Source of the DNA: CAILZL01 sp049840395
GTDB taxonomy: Bacteria > Pseudomonadota > Gammaproteobacteria > Steroidobacterales > Steroidobacteraceae
Length of the DNA: 64,000 bases
Reading direction: 5' to 3'
Assembly (NCBI GenBank): GCA_049840395.1
Contig: JASGLD010000009.1
Coordinates: forward strand, 186,001 to 250,000
The translations under genes were made by a program, and so were the position numbers. The notes beneath the pieces are model-generated. The model was not told where the DNA came from and did no database searches. It saw only the letters and a program-made list of their open reading frames with translations. The first letter of the stretch is position 1. The number at the start of each line of letters is the position of its first letter. Positions 8,762 through 17,118 of the stretch are shown here, piece by piece.

Positions 8762-10291
8762 TTACAGGTTGTAAGCCTTTTCGCCGTGATCGGCCAGATC
8801 CAGACCTTCTTCCTGGTCTTCGTCGCTGGAGCGCACACCGATGGTGTACTTCAGAGCCAGCATGATGACCGCGGCAACCACGCCGGACCATACGACCGCG
8901 GTCAGCACGCCCCAGACCTGAGCAGTCATCTGCGTGCCGAAGTCATAGGCGCCAACAGCTTCAGCGGTGTAATCCCACACGCCCGTGCCACCCAGAGCTG
9001 GGTTCACGAAGATGCCGGTGCCCAGTGCGCCGATGATGCCGCCGATGCCGTGTACGCCGAAGGCGTCCAGGGAATCGTCGTAACCCAAGGCATGCTTGAG
9101 CTTGGTTGCGGCCAGGAAGCACACCACACCTGCTACTGCGCAGATGATGAAGGCGCCCATCGGACCCACCCAACCGCAGGCTGGGGTGACGGCCACGAGA
9201 CCGGCCACGATGCCCGAGCAGATACCCAGCAGGCTGGGCTTACCTTTGACGATCCATTCGGTGAGCGTCCAGGTGACACCCGCAGTGGCGGTGCCGATCA
9301 TGGTGTTGAAGAAGGCGAGGCCGGCAGTCGAGCCAGCTTCCAAAGCCGAGCCGGCGTTAAAGCCGAACCAGCCCATCCACAGCATGCCGGTACCGATGGC
9401 CGACATCATCAAGCTGTGCGGAGCCATGGAGACCTTGCCGTAGTTCTTGCGCTTGCCGAGGATCAGTGCGCAGACCAGCGCGGCAATACCGGCGTTGATA
9501 TGCACCACGGTGCCGCCGGCGAAGTCGATGGCGCCCTTCTGGAACAAGAAACCTGCATGGCTGAGTGCGGTGGCAGCGGCGTCGGCATCACCCTTCGGGT
9601 AAGCATCCGGACCGTCCCAGTACCACACCATGTGCGCCATCGGGATGTAAGCGAAGGTGAACCACAACACGCTGAAAATCAGCATGGAGGAGAACTTGAA
9701 GCGTTCGGCATAGCCACCGATGATCAGCGCCACGGTGATGGCGGCGAAGGTCAGCTGGAACACGCAGAACACCATGTCGGGGATGTACACGCCCTTGCTG
9801 AAGGTTGCTGCGGCGGTGTTCAAATCCACGCCTTTCATGAACAGCTTATCGAGCGTGCCGAAGAACGGACCACCGGCTGTGAATGCTGCGCTGTAGCCGT
9901 ACACGAACCACAACACACCAATCACGCAGAAGATCGTGAAGCACTGCATGACCGTGGACAGTGAGTTCTTGTTACGCACCATGCCGGTGTAGAACAAGGC
10001 CAGGCCGGGCATGGTCATGAACAACACGAAAGCGGTACACACCATCATCCAGGCCAAATCGCCCTTATCGAAGGAGGGGGCTGCAGCAGGTGCGGCTTCG
10101 GCGGGAGCGGCCTCAGCGGCAGGCGCGGCTTCCGCAGGTGCAGCTTCGGCTGCAGCGGGTGCTTCAGCGGTGACTGCTGCGGGTGGGGTTGCGTCCTGTG
10201 CGAAAGCCGGGGTGCCCAGCATCGCAAGTGCGATGAGTGCGGCGCTCCACAAGGGAGTCAGCACCCTTCTAAGTGCCAAAGGTTTTTTCAC
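8762..10291 (-). CDS. amtB: ammonium transporter Amt/AmtB
   Basis: About 509 residues from a GTG start at 10291, chosen because GCAGGAG lies just upstream and the protein then begins with a proper signal peptide (KKPLALRR..., cleaved after AFA). A longer in-frame ATG at 10366 would put a polar tail before the signal. A low-complexity Ala/Glu/Pro linker (about 30-80) precedes the Amt core. Core motifs include 'PGLALFYTGMVRNKNSLS', 'FAGGTVVHINAGIAALV' (pore His) and 'DAFGVHGIGGIIGALGTG' (second pore His). It follows glnK, whose P-II product normally blocks the channel when nitrogen is plentiful. Confidence 0.96.
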   Translation of the reverse strand: MKKPLALRRVLTPLWSAALIALAMLGTPAFAQDATPPAAVTAEAPAAAEAAPAEAAPAAEAAPAEAAPAAAPSFDKGDLAWMMVCTAFVLFMTMPGLALFYTGMVRNKNSLSTVMQCFTIFCVIGVLWFVYGYSAAFTAGGPFFGTLDKLFMKGVDLNTAAATFSKGVYIPDMVFCVFQLTFAAITVALIIGGYAERFKFSSMLIFSVLWFTFAYIPMAHMVWYWDGPDAYPKGDADAAATALSHAGFLFQKGAIDFAGGTVVHINAGIAALVCALILGKRKNYGKVSMAPHSLMMSAIGTGMLWMGWFGFNAGSALEAGSTAGLAFFNTMIGTATAGVTWTLTEWIVKGKPSLLGICSGIVAGLVAVTPACGWVGPMGAFIICAVAGVVCFLAATKLKHALGYDDSLDAFGVHGIGGIIGALGTGIFVNPALGGTGVWDYTAEAVGAYDFGTQMTAQVWGVLTAVVWSGVVAAVIMLALKYTIGVRSSDEDQEEGLDLADHGEKAYNL

Positions 10292-10440
10292 TGTCGTTCT
10301 CCTGCGGGATGAGTATTGCTGCAAAACTGCTTGCCAATTGCCTGTCGTTTCAATCAATCGCGCCATTCAATCATCTGGCCTAAATCGCAAGTCCTTACTT
10401 AAAAGAACTCCTTGGAAAGTCCCTTGGAACGTTTTAGACG

Positions 10441-10779
10441 TCACACAGCGTCGATACCCGCCTCGCCCGTGCGGATTCTCACCGCTTGTTGGAGGTCGGT
10501 AACAAACACCTTGCCGTCACCGATCTTGCCGGTGCGCGCAACATTGGTTATGGCTTCCACCACCTGTTCCGTAATCGAGTCGTCTACGGCGAGCTCGATC
10601 TTGGTTTTGGGGAGGAAATCCACCCGATATTCCGCGCCACGGTATAGCTCGGTATGGCCGCGCTGCCGGCCAAAGCCCTGTACTTCCGTTACGGTGATGC
10701 CTTGCACGCCGATATCCGCCACTGCCTGGCGGACGTCATCCAGCTTGAACGGCTTGATGATGGCGGTGATCAGCTTCAT
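10441..10779 (-). CDS. glnK: nitrogen regulatory P-II protein GlnK
   Basis: The 112-residue protein starts 'MKLITAIIKPFKLDDVR', the canonical P-II N-terminus. The T-loop has Tyr51 in 'YRGAEYRVDF', the uridylylation site. The C-terminal 'GDGKVFV' and 'VRIRTGEAG' form the ATP/2-oxoglutarate pocket. It lies 150 bp upstream of amtB on the same strand in the classic glnK-amtB arrangement. A sigma-54-type promoter precedes it, which fits nitrogen-limitation control through NtrC. Confidence 0.97.
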   Translation of the reverse strand: MKLITAIIKPFKLDDVRQAVADIGVQGITVTEVQGFGRQRGHTELYRGAEYRVDFLPKTKIELAVDDSITEQVVEAITNVARTGKIGDGKVFVTDLQQAVRIRTGEAGIDAV

Positions 10780-11157
10780 CGAGGGCGTACTCCTTTATCG
10801 TGGTACGAACTTGCAACCTAGGCTCTCGCCCACATTGGAGCTGAGCGCTACGCGAGGAACATTTGCATCTTCTGTGCCACGCCTGTGCCGATGCCGTCCC
10901 CGCAAAAACTACGGGTTGGATCGCGGCCAGCCGGGATTTCTGCCCAAGGACGGAGCATTTGACGGATATCATTGAGTCAATACAGTGCAAAAGGCAGCCG
11001 GGTTGGCCGCATAGGCCTTGTCGCGCCTCACTGTGGCGCAACGAGATCCCCAAAGTCCGGGGCCTGATCAGGCACGCCGGTCTGATGCCGTACTTGAGTG
11101 GCCGACGAACCGACCGTACAGTCGCTCGCAGTAATTTGAGCCTCTGGGGAGTTATTG
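10780..11157. other. intergenic region between glnK and ubiK
   Basis: This 378-bp divergent spacer holds the sigma-54 promoter of glnK (10864-10879) and must also hold the rightward ubiK promoter, for which I see no strong -35/-10 pair. Small ORFs across it lack ribosome sites and look like noise. Confidence 0.5.
10864..10879 (-). promoter_or_regulatory. sigma-54 (-24/-12) promoter of glnK-amtB
   Basis: On the minus strand the sequence reads TGGCACAGAAGATGCA. The GG and GC dinucleotides are exactly ten bases apart, and five of six bases fit the -24 box strongly (consensus TGGCAC-N5-TTGC). Transcription would start near 10853, giving a leader of about 75 nt before glnK. I did not find a convincing NtrC dyad upstream. 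Confidence 0.72.
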
Positions 11158-11412
11158 ATGGACGTCCGCATGTTGGATGAAAAATTGACCGATCTGGCCC
11201 GTAAGCTGGCGGCCTCTCTGCCCGAGGGCGTGGGCGCCTTGCAGCGCGACGTCGAGCAGAATTTCAAAGCGGTATTGCAATCGACATTGACGCGTATGGA
11301 TCTGGTGACGCGTCGTGAATTCGATGTGCAGTCAGGCGTATTGAAGCGCACTCGAGAAAAGCTGGAGGCCTTGGAACAGCGCCTCGCTGAACTGGAAAAG
11401 CAGACCCGGTAG
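11158..11412 (+). CDS. ubiK: ubiquinone biosynthesis accessory factor UbiK (YqiC/BMFP family)
   Basis: The 84-residue protein starts at the ATG at 11158, preceded by TCTGGGGA. An in-frame TTG just before it is less likely. The N-terminal half is an amphipathic helix ('LARKLAASLPEG') and the C-terminal half a coiled coil with 'VTRREFDVQSGVLKRTREKL' and 'LEQRLAELE', the YqiC/BMFP signature. UbiK assists the aerobic ubiquinone assembly complex. It commonly lies next to comM (yifB), as here, 56 bp upstream. Confidence 0.9.
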   Translation: MDVRMLDEKLTDLARKLAASLPEGVGALQRDVEQNFKAVLQSTLTRMDLVTRREFDVQSGVLKRTREKLEALEQRLAELEKQTR

Positions 11413-11468
11413 TACAAGACCAGGTAATACATCCGTCCGGTCATCGGACCTCAGACAAGGAAGTCGTC

Positions 11469-12974
11469 ATGGCTATCGCCACCGTGCTCAGTCGAGCGCA
11501 ATTCGGCATGGAAGCGCCGCAGGTCAGCGTTGAAGTCGATATCGGCAGCGGTCTGCCCTCATTCACCATCGTCGGTTTGCCCGAGGCGGTGGTTAAGGAA
11601 AGTAAGGATCGGGTGCGCGCCGCGCTGCTCAATTGCAATTTCGAACTGCCGCCCGGCCGCATTACCGTCAACCTTGCCCCGGCCGATTTGCCTAAAGAAG
11701 GCGGTCGTTTCGATTTACCGATTGCCGTTGGTATTCTGGTGGCCTCCGGTCAACTTAACGCTCAGTTTCTGGCCGATATCGAGCTCTATGGCGAGTTGTC
11801 CTTAAGCGGTGAGCTGCGTGGCATCACCGGTGCGTTGATTGCCGCCTTGGCCGCCACTCGTGCTGGTCATTCTGTGGTTGTGCCGGCTGCTAATAGCGAT
11901 GAAACCCGTTTGATAGCCGGTTGCCAATCGCTCACGGCCAGTCATCTGTTGCAGGTGTGTGCGCATGTAAATGGCGCGCAAGCGCTGCCGTTTGCCGATC
12001 CATGGATTGAGGTGGGCGCGACAGCGCAAGCTACAGACTTGAATGAAGTACGCGGTCAGGCGCAAGCCAAACGTGCCCTGGAAATTGCGGCGGCCGGTGA
12101 GCACAGCCTGCTGTTCATGGGCCCGCCAGGGACCGGCAAGAGCATGTTGGCGCAGCGTCTGCCCGGCATTCTGCCGCCATTAAGTGATGATGAGGCTCTG
12201 CAAAGCGCTGCAATACGTTCGTTGCTGGGTCGAGGCATCGACTTGCAGCAGTGGCGCATACGCCCATTTCGCGCGCCACATCACACCGCATCGGCGGTGG
12301 CGTTGGTGGGCGGGGGTTCGCAGCCGCGTCCCGGCGAAATATCTCTGGCCCACAATGGGGTTTTATTTCTCGATGAATTACCCGAATTCGATCGCCGTGT
12401 GTTGGAGGTGCTGCGCGAGCCTTTGGAGAGTGGGGTCATCAATATTTCGCGTGCGGCGCGTCAGGCTGAATTTCCGGCGCGCTTCCAGCTGATTGCCGCG
12501 ATGAATCCCTGTCCCTGCGGCTACTTGGGCGATGTCACCGGCAAATGTCGTTGTACGGGTGAGCAGGTGCAGCGCTATCGGCTGAAAATTTCTGGACCAC
12601 TACTGGATCGGCTCGACATGCACGTGGAAGTGCCGCGGGTAGTGGGTGAGGCTATGCAGGCGCGTGAATCGGTTGCCGAGAGCAACGAGCGTGTGGCATC
12701 GCGGGTGCTCAATGCGCGTACCGTGCAATGGCAGCGACAGGGTATGAGCAATGCACGGCTGTCAGTTGCCGAAGTCGAACGTTGGTGTACGCCGGAGCCA
12801 CGAGGGCAGGCGCTATTGATGCGCGCCATGCAAAAATTTTCCTTATCGGCACGCGCCTATCACCGTATCTTGAAAGTAGCACGCAGCATTGCCGATTTGC
12901 AGGGGCTGGAACAGATCGCTCAGGAACATGTCAGCGAGGCGATTGCGTTGCGCAGGCTGGATCGTGCGCAATAG
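11469..12974 (+). CDS. comM: ComM/YifB family Mg-chelatase-like AAA+ ATPase
   Basis: The 501-residue protein has an N-terminal ChlI-type domain ('FTIVGLPEAVVKESKDRVRAAL'). A AAA+ module follows with Walker A 'GPPGTGKS' (about residue 220), Walker B 'GVLFLDELPEF' and the zinc-type cluster 'NPCPCGYLGD...GKCRC', then a C-terminal lid. ComM is a hexameric helicase that promotes branch migration during natural transformation in Vibrio and Acinetobacter; homologues also occur in non-competent species. A strong hairpin terminator follows. Confidence 0.95.
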   Translation: MAIATVLSRAQFGMEAPQVSVEVDIGSGLPSFTIVGLPEAVVKESKDRVRAALLNCNFELPPGRITVNLAPADLPKEGGRFDLPIAVGILVASGQLNAQFLADIELYGELSLSGELRGITGALIAALAATRAGHSVVVPAANSDETRLIAGCQSLTASHLLQVCAHVNGAQALPFADPWIEVGATAQATDLNEVRGQAQAKRALEIAAAGEHSLLFMGPPGTGKSMLAQRLPGILPPLSDDEALQSAAIRSLLGRGIDLQQWRIRPFRAPHHTASAVALVGGGSQPRPGEISLAHNGVLFLDELPEFDRRVLEVLREPLESGVINISRAARQAEFPARFQLIAAMNPCPCGYLGDVTGKCRCTGEQVQRYRLKISGPLLDRLDMHVEVPRVVGEAMQARESVAESNERVASRVLNARTVQWQRQGMSNARLSVAEVERWCTPEPRGQALLMRAMQKFSLSARAYHRILKVARSIADLQGLEQIAQEHVSEAIALRRLDRAQ

Positions 12975-12992
12975 TTAGTCGATGGTAAAAAT

Positions 12993-13025
12993 AAGGCCCG
13001 GTCACAGTGGCTGTGGCCGGGCCTT
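12993..13025. terminator. bidirectional terminator between comM and cytochrome c5
   Basis: A 15-bp GC-rich stem (AAGGCCCGGTCACAG / CTGTGGCCGGGCCTT, one G-T pair) with a TGG loop lies between the convergent comM and cytochrome genes. An A-rich tract precedes it on the plus strand, giving a T-rich run for leftward transcripts. Confidence 0.75.
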
Positions 13026-13051
13026 GGGTGTGAGGCTGAATTAGTTGGGGC

Positions 13052-13561
13052 TTACTTGGCTTTGCTGACCATGTAGTCCACTGCTGCCATGATCGAGGCA
13101 TCGGTCACTGTAGTCATGCCGCCCTTGGCTGGCATCACGCCGGTTTTGCCGGTGTAGCCTTCAATGGCGTGCTTGTGCAAGGTGTCGGTGCCCTCTGCAA
13201 TACGGGGTCCCCAGGCGGCTTTGTCGCCAACCTTGGGTGCGCCGGCCAGGCCGGTGCCATGGCAGGCCACGCAGGTGGTGTTAAATACCTGTTCGGCCGG
13301 CATGTCCTTCAGCTCGACGGGGGCTGCAGCCTTTTCTTCCACAGCGGAGTTGTCTTCACCGGAAATGGCCACCTTGCCCACCGGCTGGATGCGCTCGGCA
13401 ATGCTTGCCTGAAGCAGCGGGTCTTCCAAGACTTCGGCTTCCTGGGTGCGGGAGGAAATTGCGCTGGCGCCGAAGTACAGCCCAAAGGCAATGGCCACCA
13501 AGATGCCGAGTACCAGCATAAAGGTGTCGAAAAAGTGCTTATCGTGGGAAGGACCGCTCAC
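13052..13561 (-). CDS. membrane-anchored cytochrome c5-type protein
   Basis: About 169 residues from a GTG at 13561, chosen for the GCGGAGTCT ribosome site and because it places a membrane anchor ('FMLVLGILVAIAFGLYFG') near the N-terminus. A longer frame to 13681 would add a Cys/Arg-rich tail that looks non-coding. The C-terminal domain has one haem site 'CVACHG' (about residue 97) and an axial Met in 'VMPAKGGM'. It is probably a periplasm-facing electron carrier. Its start overlaps, as GTGA, the stop of the reading frame extending out of the integrated recombinase. Confidence 0.9.
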   Translation of the reverse strand: MSGPSHDKHFFDTFMLVLGILVAIAFGLYFGASAISSRTQEAEVLEDPLLQASIAERIQPVGKVAISGEDNSAVEEKAAAPVELKDMPAEQVFNTTCVACHGTGLAGAPKVGDKAAWGPRIAEGTDTLHKHAIEGYTGKTGVMPAKGGMTTVTDASIMAAVDYMVSKAK

Positions 13562-15309
13562 ACAGACTCCGCAACAACGAATTTCAAGGCGCGCGAGTAT
13601 AGCGGCCCGCGCGCCGGCCCGAAACTCCCGATTCGGCGCGCCGCTCGGCAATACGGGCCTTGGGCAAACAAGTTGCCGCAAAAAGTCGCTTGGGCGATGC
13701 GCCTACCCGGTTTAGACTGCGCGCCCTCTGCCAAGCGCCCGTAGCTCAGCTGGATAGAGTGCTGGCCTCCGAAGCCAGAGGTCGTGGGTTCGAATCCCGC
13801 CGGGCGCACCATTTCATTTTTCTCGCCTGAGAAGTCACCTAAGACTTTGAAAGGCAAACTCAGAACTGCGGTTCTAAACCCTTCATTTCTACTGTATTCA
13901 AGTCTTTCAGCAAACGCGAGTTTCAACACCATTCTCTTGTGCTCAAAGTGATCGGAACGCCAGAGATCACAAGGACTTGCGACAAACGAGAGCGCGGTTC
14001 TAAGTGAATCATCGAATGATTGAGCAGGGCGGCCACACCGCGCTATTTTTTCGTTTGTAAGTATCTCCTGTGCCTGAAGTTCGCCAATGCGTTCTTCGTA
14101 TGCACTGATGACTGACGGCAGTGTTGCGTCAAGGCTTCGCGTTAAGAGCTGCTTGGTCTGGTGCTTGATTCGTGCAAGATCGCCTCGCAACGCTTGGGCT
14201 CTAGTCGCACTCGCCTTCGCCTGATGATTCCATAGCTCCTCGAACATCATGGATGCGGTTTTGAACAGTTCTTGGGATGGACGAAGCCGGGCGAGCAGCG
14301 TCTCAAACTCTCCTTCTATTACGGACCTGCGAATTGACTTCCCATAGCTCGCACAGCCTTTGCCGTAGCAGAGGTAGTAGGGATGGTAGTCATTGCGCCC
14401 CTTGGTCCAACAGGCGGTCAGTGGCGAGCCACAATCGCCACAGGCCACAAATCCCCTGAGCGGGAAGTCCGCGCTCATATCCTTTCTCGCTGGGCCCCTC
14501 GTGTGACCAGCCAGACGGTCCTGAATACGCAGGTAAGTCTCATATGAGATAAGAGGCTCGTGATGAGCCTTTCTCAGGCTGATGCCCCATGGGGCATATT
14601 CCATATAGCCGGAGTAAAGCACTCGCCGGAGCATGTTATTAACTTTCTGCTTCGCTCCGCTCTTTGGGTATTCGGGATGGGCTTCAAGAAAGCGCTGCAC
14701 TTCTGCCTGGGATTGAAAGCGACCTTGGGCATAGCCTTCCAATGCTTCCTGCATGATGGACGCCAGCGGCTCCTTACGTACGAGGATTGACCCGCGATCT
14801 TCGGTTTTAACCCACTTGTAGCCAAGCGGTAGAACAAACACCCAGTATCCATTCAGTGCGCGACCGCGCATTCTGTTGCGTGTCTGTTCTGCGTTCTTAA
14901 CGCGTTGCTCCTGTGCAAAAAGTGCATGCATGCCTTCTTGTAGGCCCACATCTCTGCTTTTAGAAAACTGCATGGTGGGAGATTCCAATTGTCCACCAGC
15001 TCTTTCAATCGCATCACGCAGCTTGAGGTGCGCGCGAAGCCCGCGAGCGAGACGCGAAATGTCATCGATGATGACAACTAATTTCTGTTTGCGATGGCGT
15101 CGCAGGTACTCAATCATGGTCTCCATGCCGGGACGCTTTGTATATTTTCCGGATCGTCCGTCTGTGAAGCATTCAACGACGGTGTAATTGTGATAGCGGG
15201 CGTACTCGCGGCAGATCGTTTCTTGCGACTCAAGCCCCGTGCCATCCTTCTCCTGCTTTTTGCTGGACACCCGGCAATAGATAATTGCCTTTCTAGCTTC
15301 ATTGCTCAT
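13558..15309 (-). CDS. large serine recombinase (island integrase) reading through the tRNA
   Basis: The 583-residue frame starts with the resolvase catalytic domain 'IIYCRVSSKKQEKDG' (nucleophile Ser). The Arg triad lies in 'RPGMETM' and 'DDISRLARG'. A recombinase domain, a zinc ribbon ('ACGDCGSPL...CYGKGCASYG') and a coiled-coil region follow. This is the large serine integrase architecture. About 499 codons lie inside the island. The frame then runs antisense through the tRNA (the 'MVRPAGFEPTTSGFGG' stretch) and about 58 codons of host DNA, stopping at the cytochrome start codon. The C-terminus must therefore differ in the excised circle. Confidence 0.92.
   Translation of the reverse strand: MSNEARKAIIYCRVSSKKQEKDGTGLESQETICREYARYHNYTVVECFTDGRSGKYTKRPGMETMIEYLRRHRKQKLVVIIDDISRLARGLRAHLKLRDAIERAGGQLESPTMQFSKSRDVGLQEGMHALFAQEQRVKNAEQTRNRMRGRALNGYWVFVLPLGYKWVKTEDRGSILVRKEPLASIMQEALEGYAQGRFQSQAEVQRFLEAHPEYPKSGAKQKVNNMLRRVLYSGYMEYAPWGISLRKAHHEPLISYETYLRIQDRLAGHTRGPARKDMSADFPLRGFVACGDCGSPLTACWTKGRNDYHPYYLCYGKGCASYGKSIRRSVIEGEFETLLARLRPSQELFKTASMMFEELWNHQAKASATRAQALRGDLARIKHQTKQLLTRSLDATLPSVISAYEERIGELQAQEILTNEKIARCGRPAQSFDDSLRTALSFVASPCDLWRSDHFEHKRMVLKLAFAERLEYSRNEGFRTAVLSLPFKVLGDFSGEKNEMVRPAGFEPTTSGFGGQHSIQLSYGRLAEGAQSKPGRRIAQATFCGNLFAQGPYCRAARRIGSFGPARGPLYSRALKFVVAESV
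13690..13718 (+). promoter_or_regulatory. promoter of tRNA-Arg
   Basis: TTGGGC (13690-13695) and TAGACT (13713-13718) are separated by exactly 17 bases, and a GC-rich discriminator (GCGCGCCC) follows. That discriminator is typical of stringently controlled stable-RNA promoters. The mature tRNA starts 17 bases past the -10 box. Confidence 0.7.
13735..13811 (+). tRNA. tRNA-Arg (anticodon CCG)
   Basis: A 77-nt cloverleaf with acceptor arms GCGCCCG / CGGGCGC, a D-arm with GCTCAGCTGGATAGAGT, anticodon stem CTGGC/GCCAG around loop CTCCGAA (anticodon CCG) and a T-arm GTGGGTTCGAATCCCGC. The discriminator A and CCA are encoded. Its 3' end is the insertion site of the island, and the gene stays intact after integration. 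Confidence 0.97.
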
Positions 15310-15638
15310 GGCTCTAAAATCTCCTTATCAAAAGGGCCTGTGACATTACTGTTAAAGTCCGATGCCAGTGTGGTCAGTTCGTCTTCTGGCATGGTTTCAG
15401 CGGATAGGGAAGCGTTATTGAAGTCGGGGAATAAGTTAGGAACATGTTCAACGCCCCAGCCGACCCGAACGAAAGAGGCCATGATGGACCAGAGGGTTTT
15501 AAGGAATTCTTCTTGCTGGGCGTCGGTTAAATCCAAGCCTTCCAGTTGGCTTTTGTATTTCTCAATTTGCAAAACAGGCATACCAACGTATAGCGCACTG
15601 GAGGGGTGAGTATCTTCAGGCTTTACGATGTCGTTCAT
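15306..15638 (-). CDS. small protein coupled to the integrase, unknown function
   Basis: The 110-residue acidic protein has no family I recognise. Its stop codon overlaps the integrase start (ATGA), so the two are translated together. A helical central segment contains 'DAQQEEFLKTLWSIMASFVRVGWGVEHVP'-like sequence, and the tail is acidic. A gene coupled to an integrase could be a recombination accessory or directionality factor, but such factors are usually small basic proteins and this one is acidic, so that idea is weak. Confidence 0.75.
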   Translation of the reverse strand: MNDIVKPEDTHPSSALYVGMPVLQIEKYKSQLEGLDLTDAQQEEFLKTLWSIMASFVRVGWGVEHVPNLFPDFNNASLSAETMPEDELTTLASDFNSNVTGPFDKEILEP

Positions 15639-15757
15639 TTACGCGACCTTCCTTTACCCAGCAAAAGTTTCAAGTCTCAACACTTAAGCCTTTTGCATAT
15701 GGGTAGTTAATTTCCAGAATACAACCCTAGGTATTAAAGACGGGTAAATAGTTGAGC

Positions 15758-16243
15758 CTATTCATCCTTTGTTAGAACCGCGTCGTGAGTCTGGTTGTAC
15801 AGTCCTCCACGAATTTCAGCAGCGACGATTTTGCAGACCCATGCCATGCTTTGAGTGCTGTCCTGCCCGCAGGCATGGACCATGAACCCTATTGCGGAGC
15901 AGAAGCACCAAACCCGTTCGCCTTTGAAGAACTGAGCGTGGTCTTTGCGCTCCTGTTCGATGTGATCGCCGAAATAGGCATCTACGCAGCCGATAAAGCC
16001 AATGTATCTTTCATAGGCCCATCGGATGCCATGAATAACATCTAAGTCGATGCCGAATATTTCTCGCTCAATGTCGCAGAGATCGAAAGGGTCTGTGTAA
16101 TCTGAAACGTGGTAACTAAATTCAAATCCGTTACGTTCCGAGGCTGCGACGAGTGCCTTGAACTTTTCATCTGCGGATTTAAACGTAGCGTCATATATTT
16201 CCTGCTCGCTTGCGGACAGGCTTGCTTCGTACGTCATCTTCAT
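15758..16243 (-). CDS. hypothetical protein, island
   Basis: The 161-residue acidic soluble protein has no recognised domain. It contains several aromatic and cysteine residues ('RVWCFCSAIGFMVHACG') and no membrane helix clear enough to call. An upstream GAGATAGC gives a moderate ribosome site. A 26-bp sequence repeated elsewhere in the island lies about 80 bp upstream. Codon usage and reading-frame length support a real gene; function is unknown. Confidence 0.65.
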   Translation of the reverse strand: MKMTYEASLSASEQEIYDATFKSADEKFKALVAASERNGFEFSYHVSDYTDPFDLCDIEREIFGIDLDVIHGIRWAYERYIGFIGCVDAYFGDHIEQERKDHAQFFKGERVWCFCSAIGFMVHACGQDSTQSMAWVCKIVAAEIRGGLYNQTHDAVLTKDE

Positions 16244-16324
16244 AGCTATCTCCTGCGTCTATGATTTATTGGTCTGTAAAAAAATCAGGTGCATGGAGAT
16301 ATTAGGGCTGCGGCTCTAGTGCGA

Positions 16325-16350
16325 CACCGCGCGGAATCCGCGAGGAAAAT
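16325..16350 (+). repeat. 26-bp direct repeat, copy 1, with internal palindrome
   Basis: The sequence CACCGCGCGGAATCCGCGAGG plus GAAAAT-like end (26 bp in total) is identical to 26240-26265. Its core CGCGGAATCCGCG is a palindrome around a central A. It lies upstream of the leftward gene starting at 16243. It could be an operator shared with the second copy. Confidence 0.6.
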
Positions 16351-16433
16351 GGTCCCTTAAGCCGCAAGCATGTTCAGCGGAAAAACTAGTGCCCGCCAAA
16401 AGTGTAGAGAAGCGCTATGCGCTTAAAACCGAG

Positions 16434-16709
16434 TTATTGTGCGGCAACGATCAGTGATCGAATTGAAAGTGAATCCAGTCGATTGATGGCGTGGTTGACT
16501 ATATCCCGCGCAATAACCGTTACGTCGCTATAGAGCGGTTCATCCGATTTGTTTTGTTCGGTTTCTTCCATAGCAATCCGCATCGTGTCGAGAACGGCGG
16601 TGGCTTGCATCAGGCGGCGGCGTTCGCCGTCGATGTAACCAATCAGCAGCTCAGTCCGTTCGGCCTCGGACAAGCTTTGATTTCTTGGGCGTTTCTTGCG
16701 AAGAGCCAT
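16434..16709 (-). CDS. small hypothetical protein, island
   Basis: The 91-residue protein has a basic N-terminus ('ALRKKRPRNQSLSEAERTELL') and a helical remainder. It resembles small DNA-associated accessory proteins in composition only, and no family is recognised. Its first 59 bp overlap the end of the upstream 148-residue gene in another frame, which is tolerable for coupled genes but lowers certainty. A GGAAGG sequence precedes the ATG. Confidence 0.6.
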   Translation of the reverse strand: MALRKKRPRNQSLSEAERTELLIGYIDGERRRLMQATAVLDTMRIAMEETEQNKSDEPLYSDVTVIARDIVNHAINRLDSLSIRSLIVAAQ

Positions 16710-17097
16710 GAATTTCCTTCCGCGACGAGGTTAGCCATGCCAAAGCGCGGGCGAGTATGACTCTGGGGGAAATGAGTCGCAACTGATTCTTTTGACTCAT
16801 GTTTTTGGTGGGAATGCCATTCTGTCGGTAAGTGACTTCATCGCTCAATTGCGATGTGTATTCGGCAAGCATCAACAACGCATTCCACGTCTCGACTTCA
16901 TGAATTTCATTGTCCAGGTTTGTGCTTGCGCCTTTGCGGTCGATCTCGCAGTTCAATCGCCGTATCGCCAGCGGATGAAGGAGATGAATAAGTCCTCGCA
17001 TCCCTGAAATGGATTTCTTTAGTTCATCGCTTCCAAATGGCATTGCATCGTTAATGCCTTCGGTCAATTGAAATAACTTACCTATCTTTTTCATCAT
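16651..17097 (-). CDS. hypothetical protein, island
   Basis: The 148-residue protein begins 'MMKKIGKLFQLTEGINDAMPFG' and is mainly helical with a basic C-terminal tail ('KKSKLVRGRTD'). No known domain is visible. It lies between the small 91-residue gene, which it overlaps, and the downstream-oriented resolvase gene 22 bp upstream on the same strand, suggesting a resolvase-led operon of three genes. Confidence 0.6.
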   Translation of the reverse strand: MMKKIGKLFQLTEGINDAMPFGSDELKKSISGMRGLIHLLHPLAIRRLNCEIDRKGASTNLDNEIHEVETWNALLMLAEYTSQLSDEVTYRQNGIPTKNMSQKNQLRLISPRVILARALAWLTSSRKEIHGSSQETPKKSKLVRGRTD

Positions 17098-17118
17098 CGC
17101 ATCCCTTCGTTGATTGAA

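Noticed and set aside
8504..9964. 486-codon open frame antisense to amtB
   Set aside because: Its composition (His, Gly and Asp rich) mirrors the amtB codons, it has no ribosome site, and amtB is unmistakable on the other strand.
10310..10340. Second sigma-54-like promoter before amtB (TGGCAAGCAGTTTTGCA)
   Set aside because: GG and GC are 11 bases apart instead of 10, so it would not fit the holoenzyme. The promoter before glnK is properly spaced.
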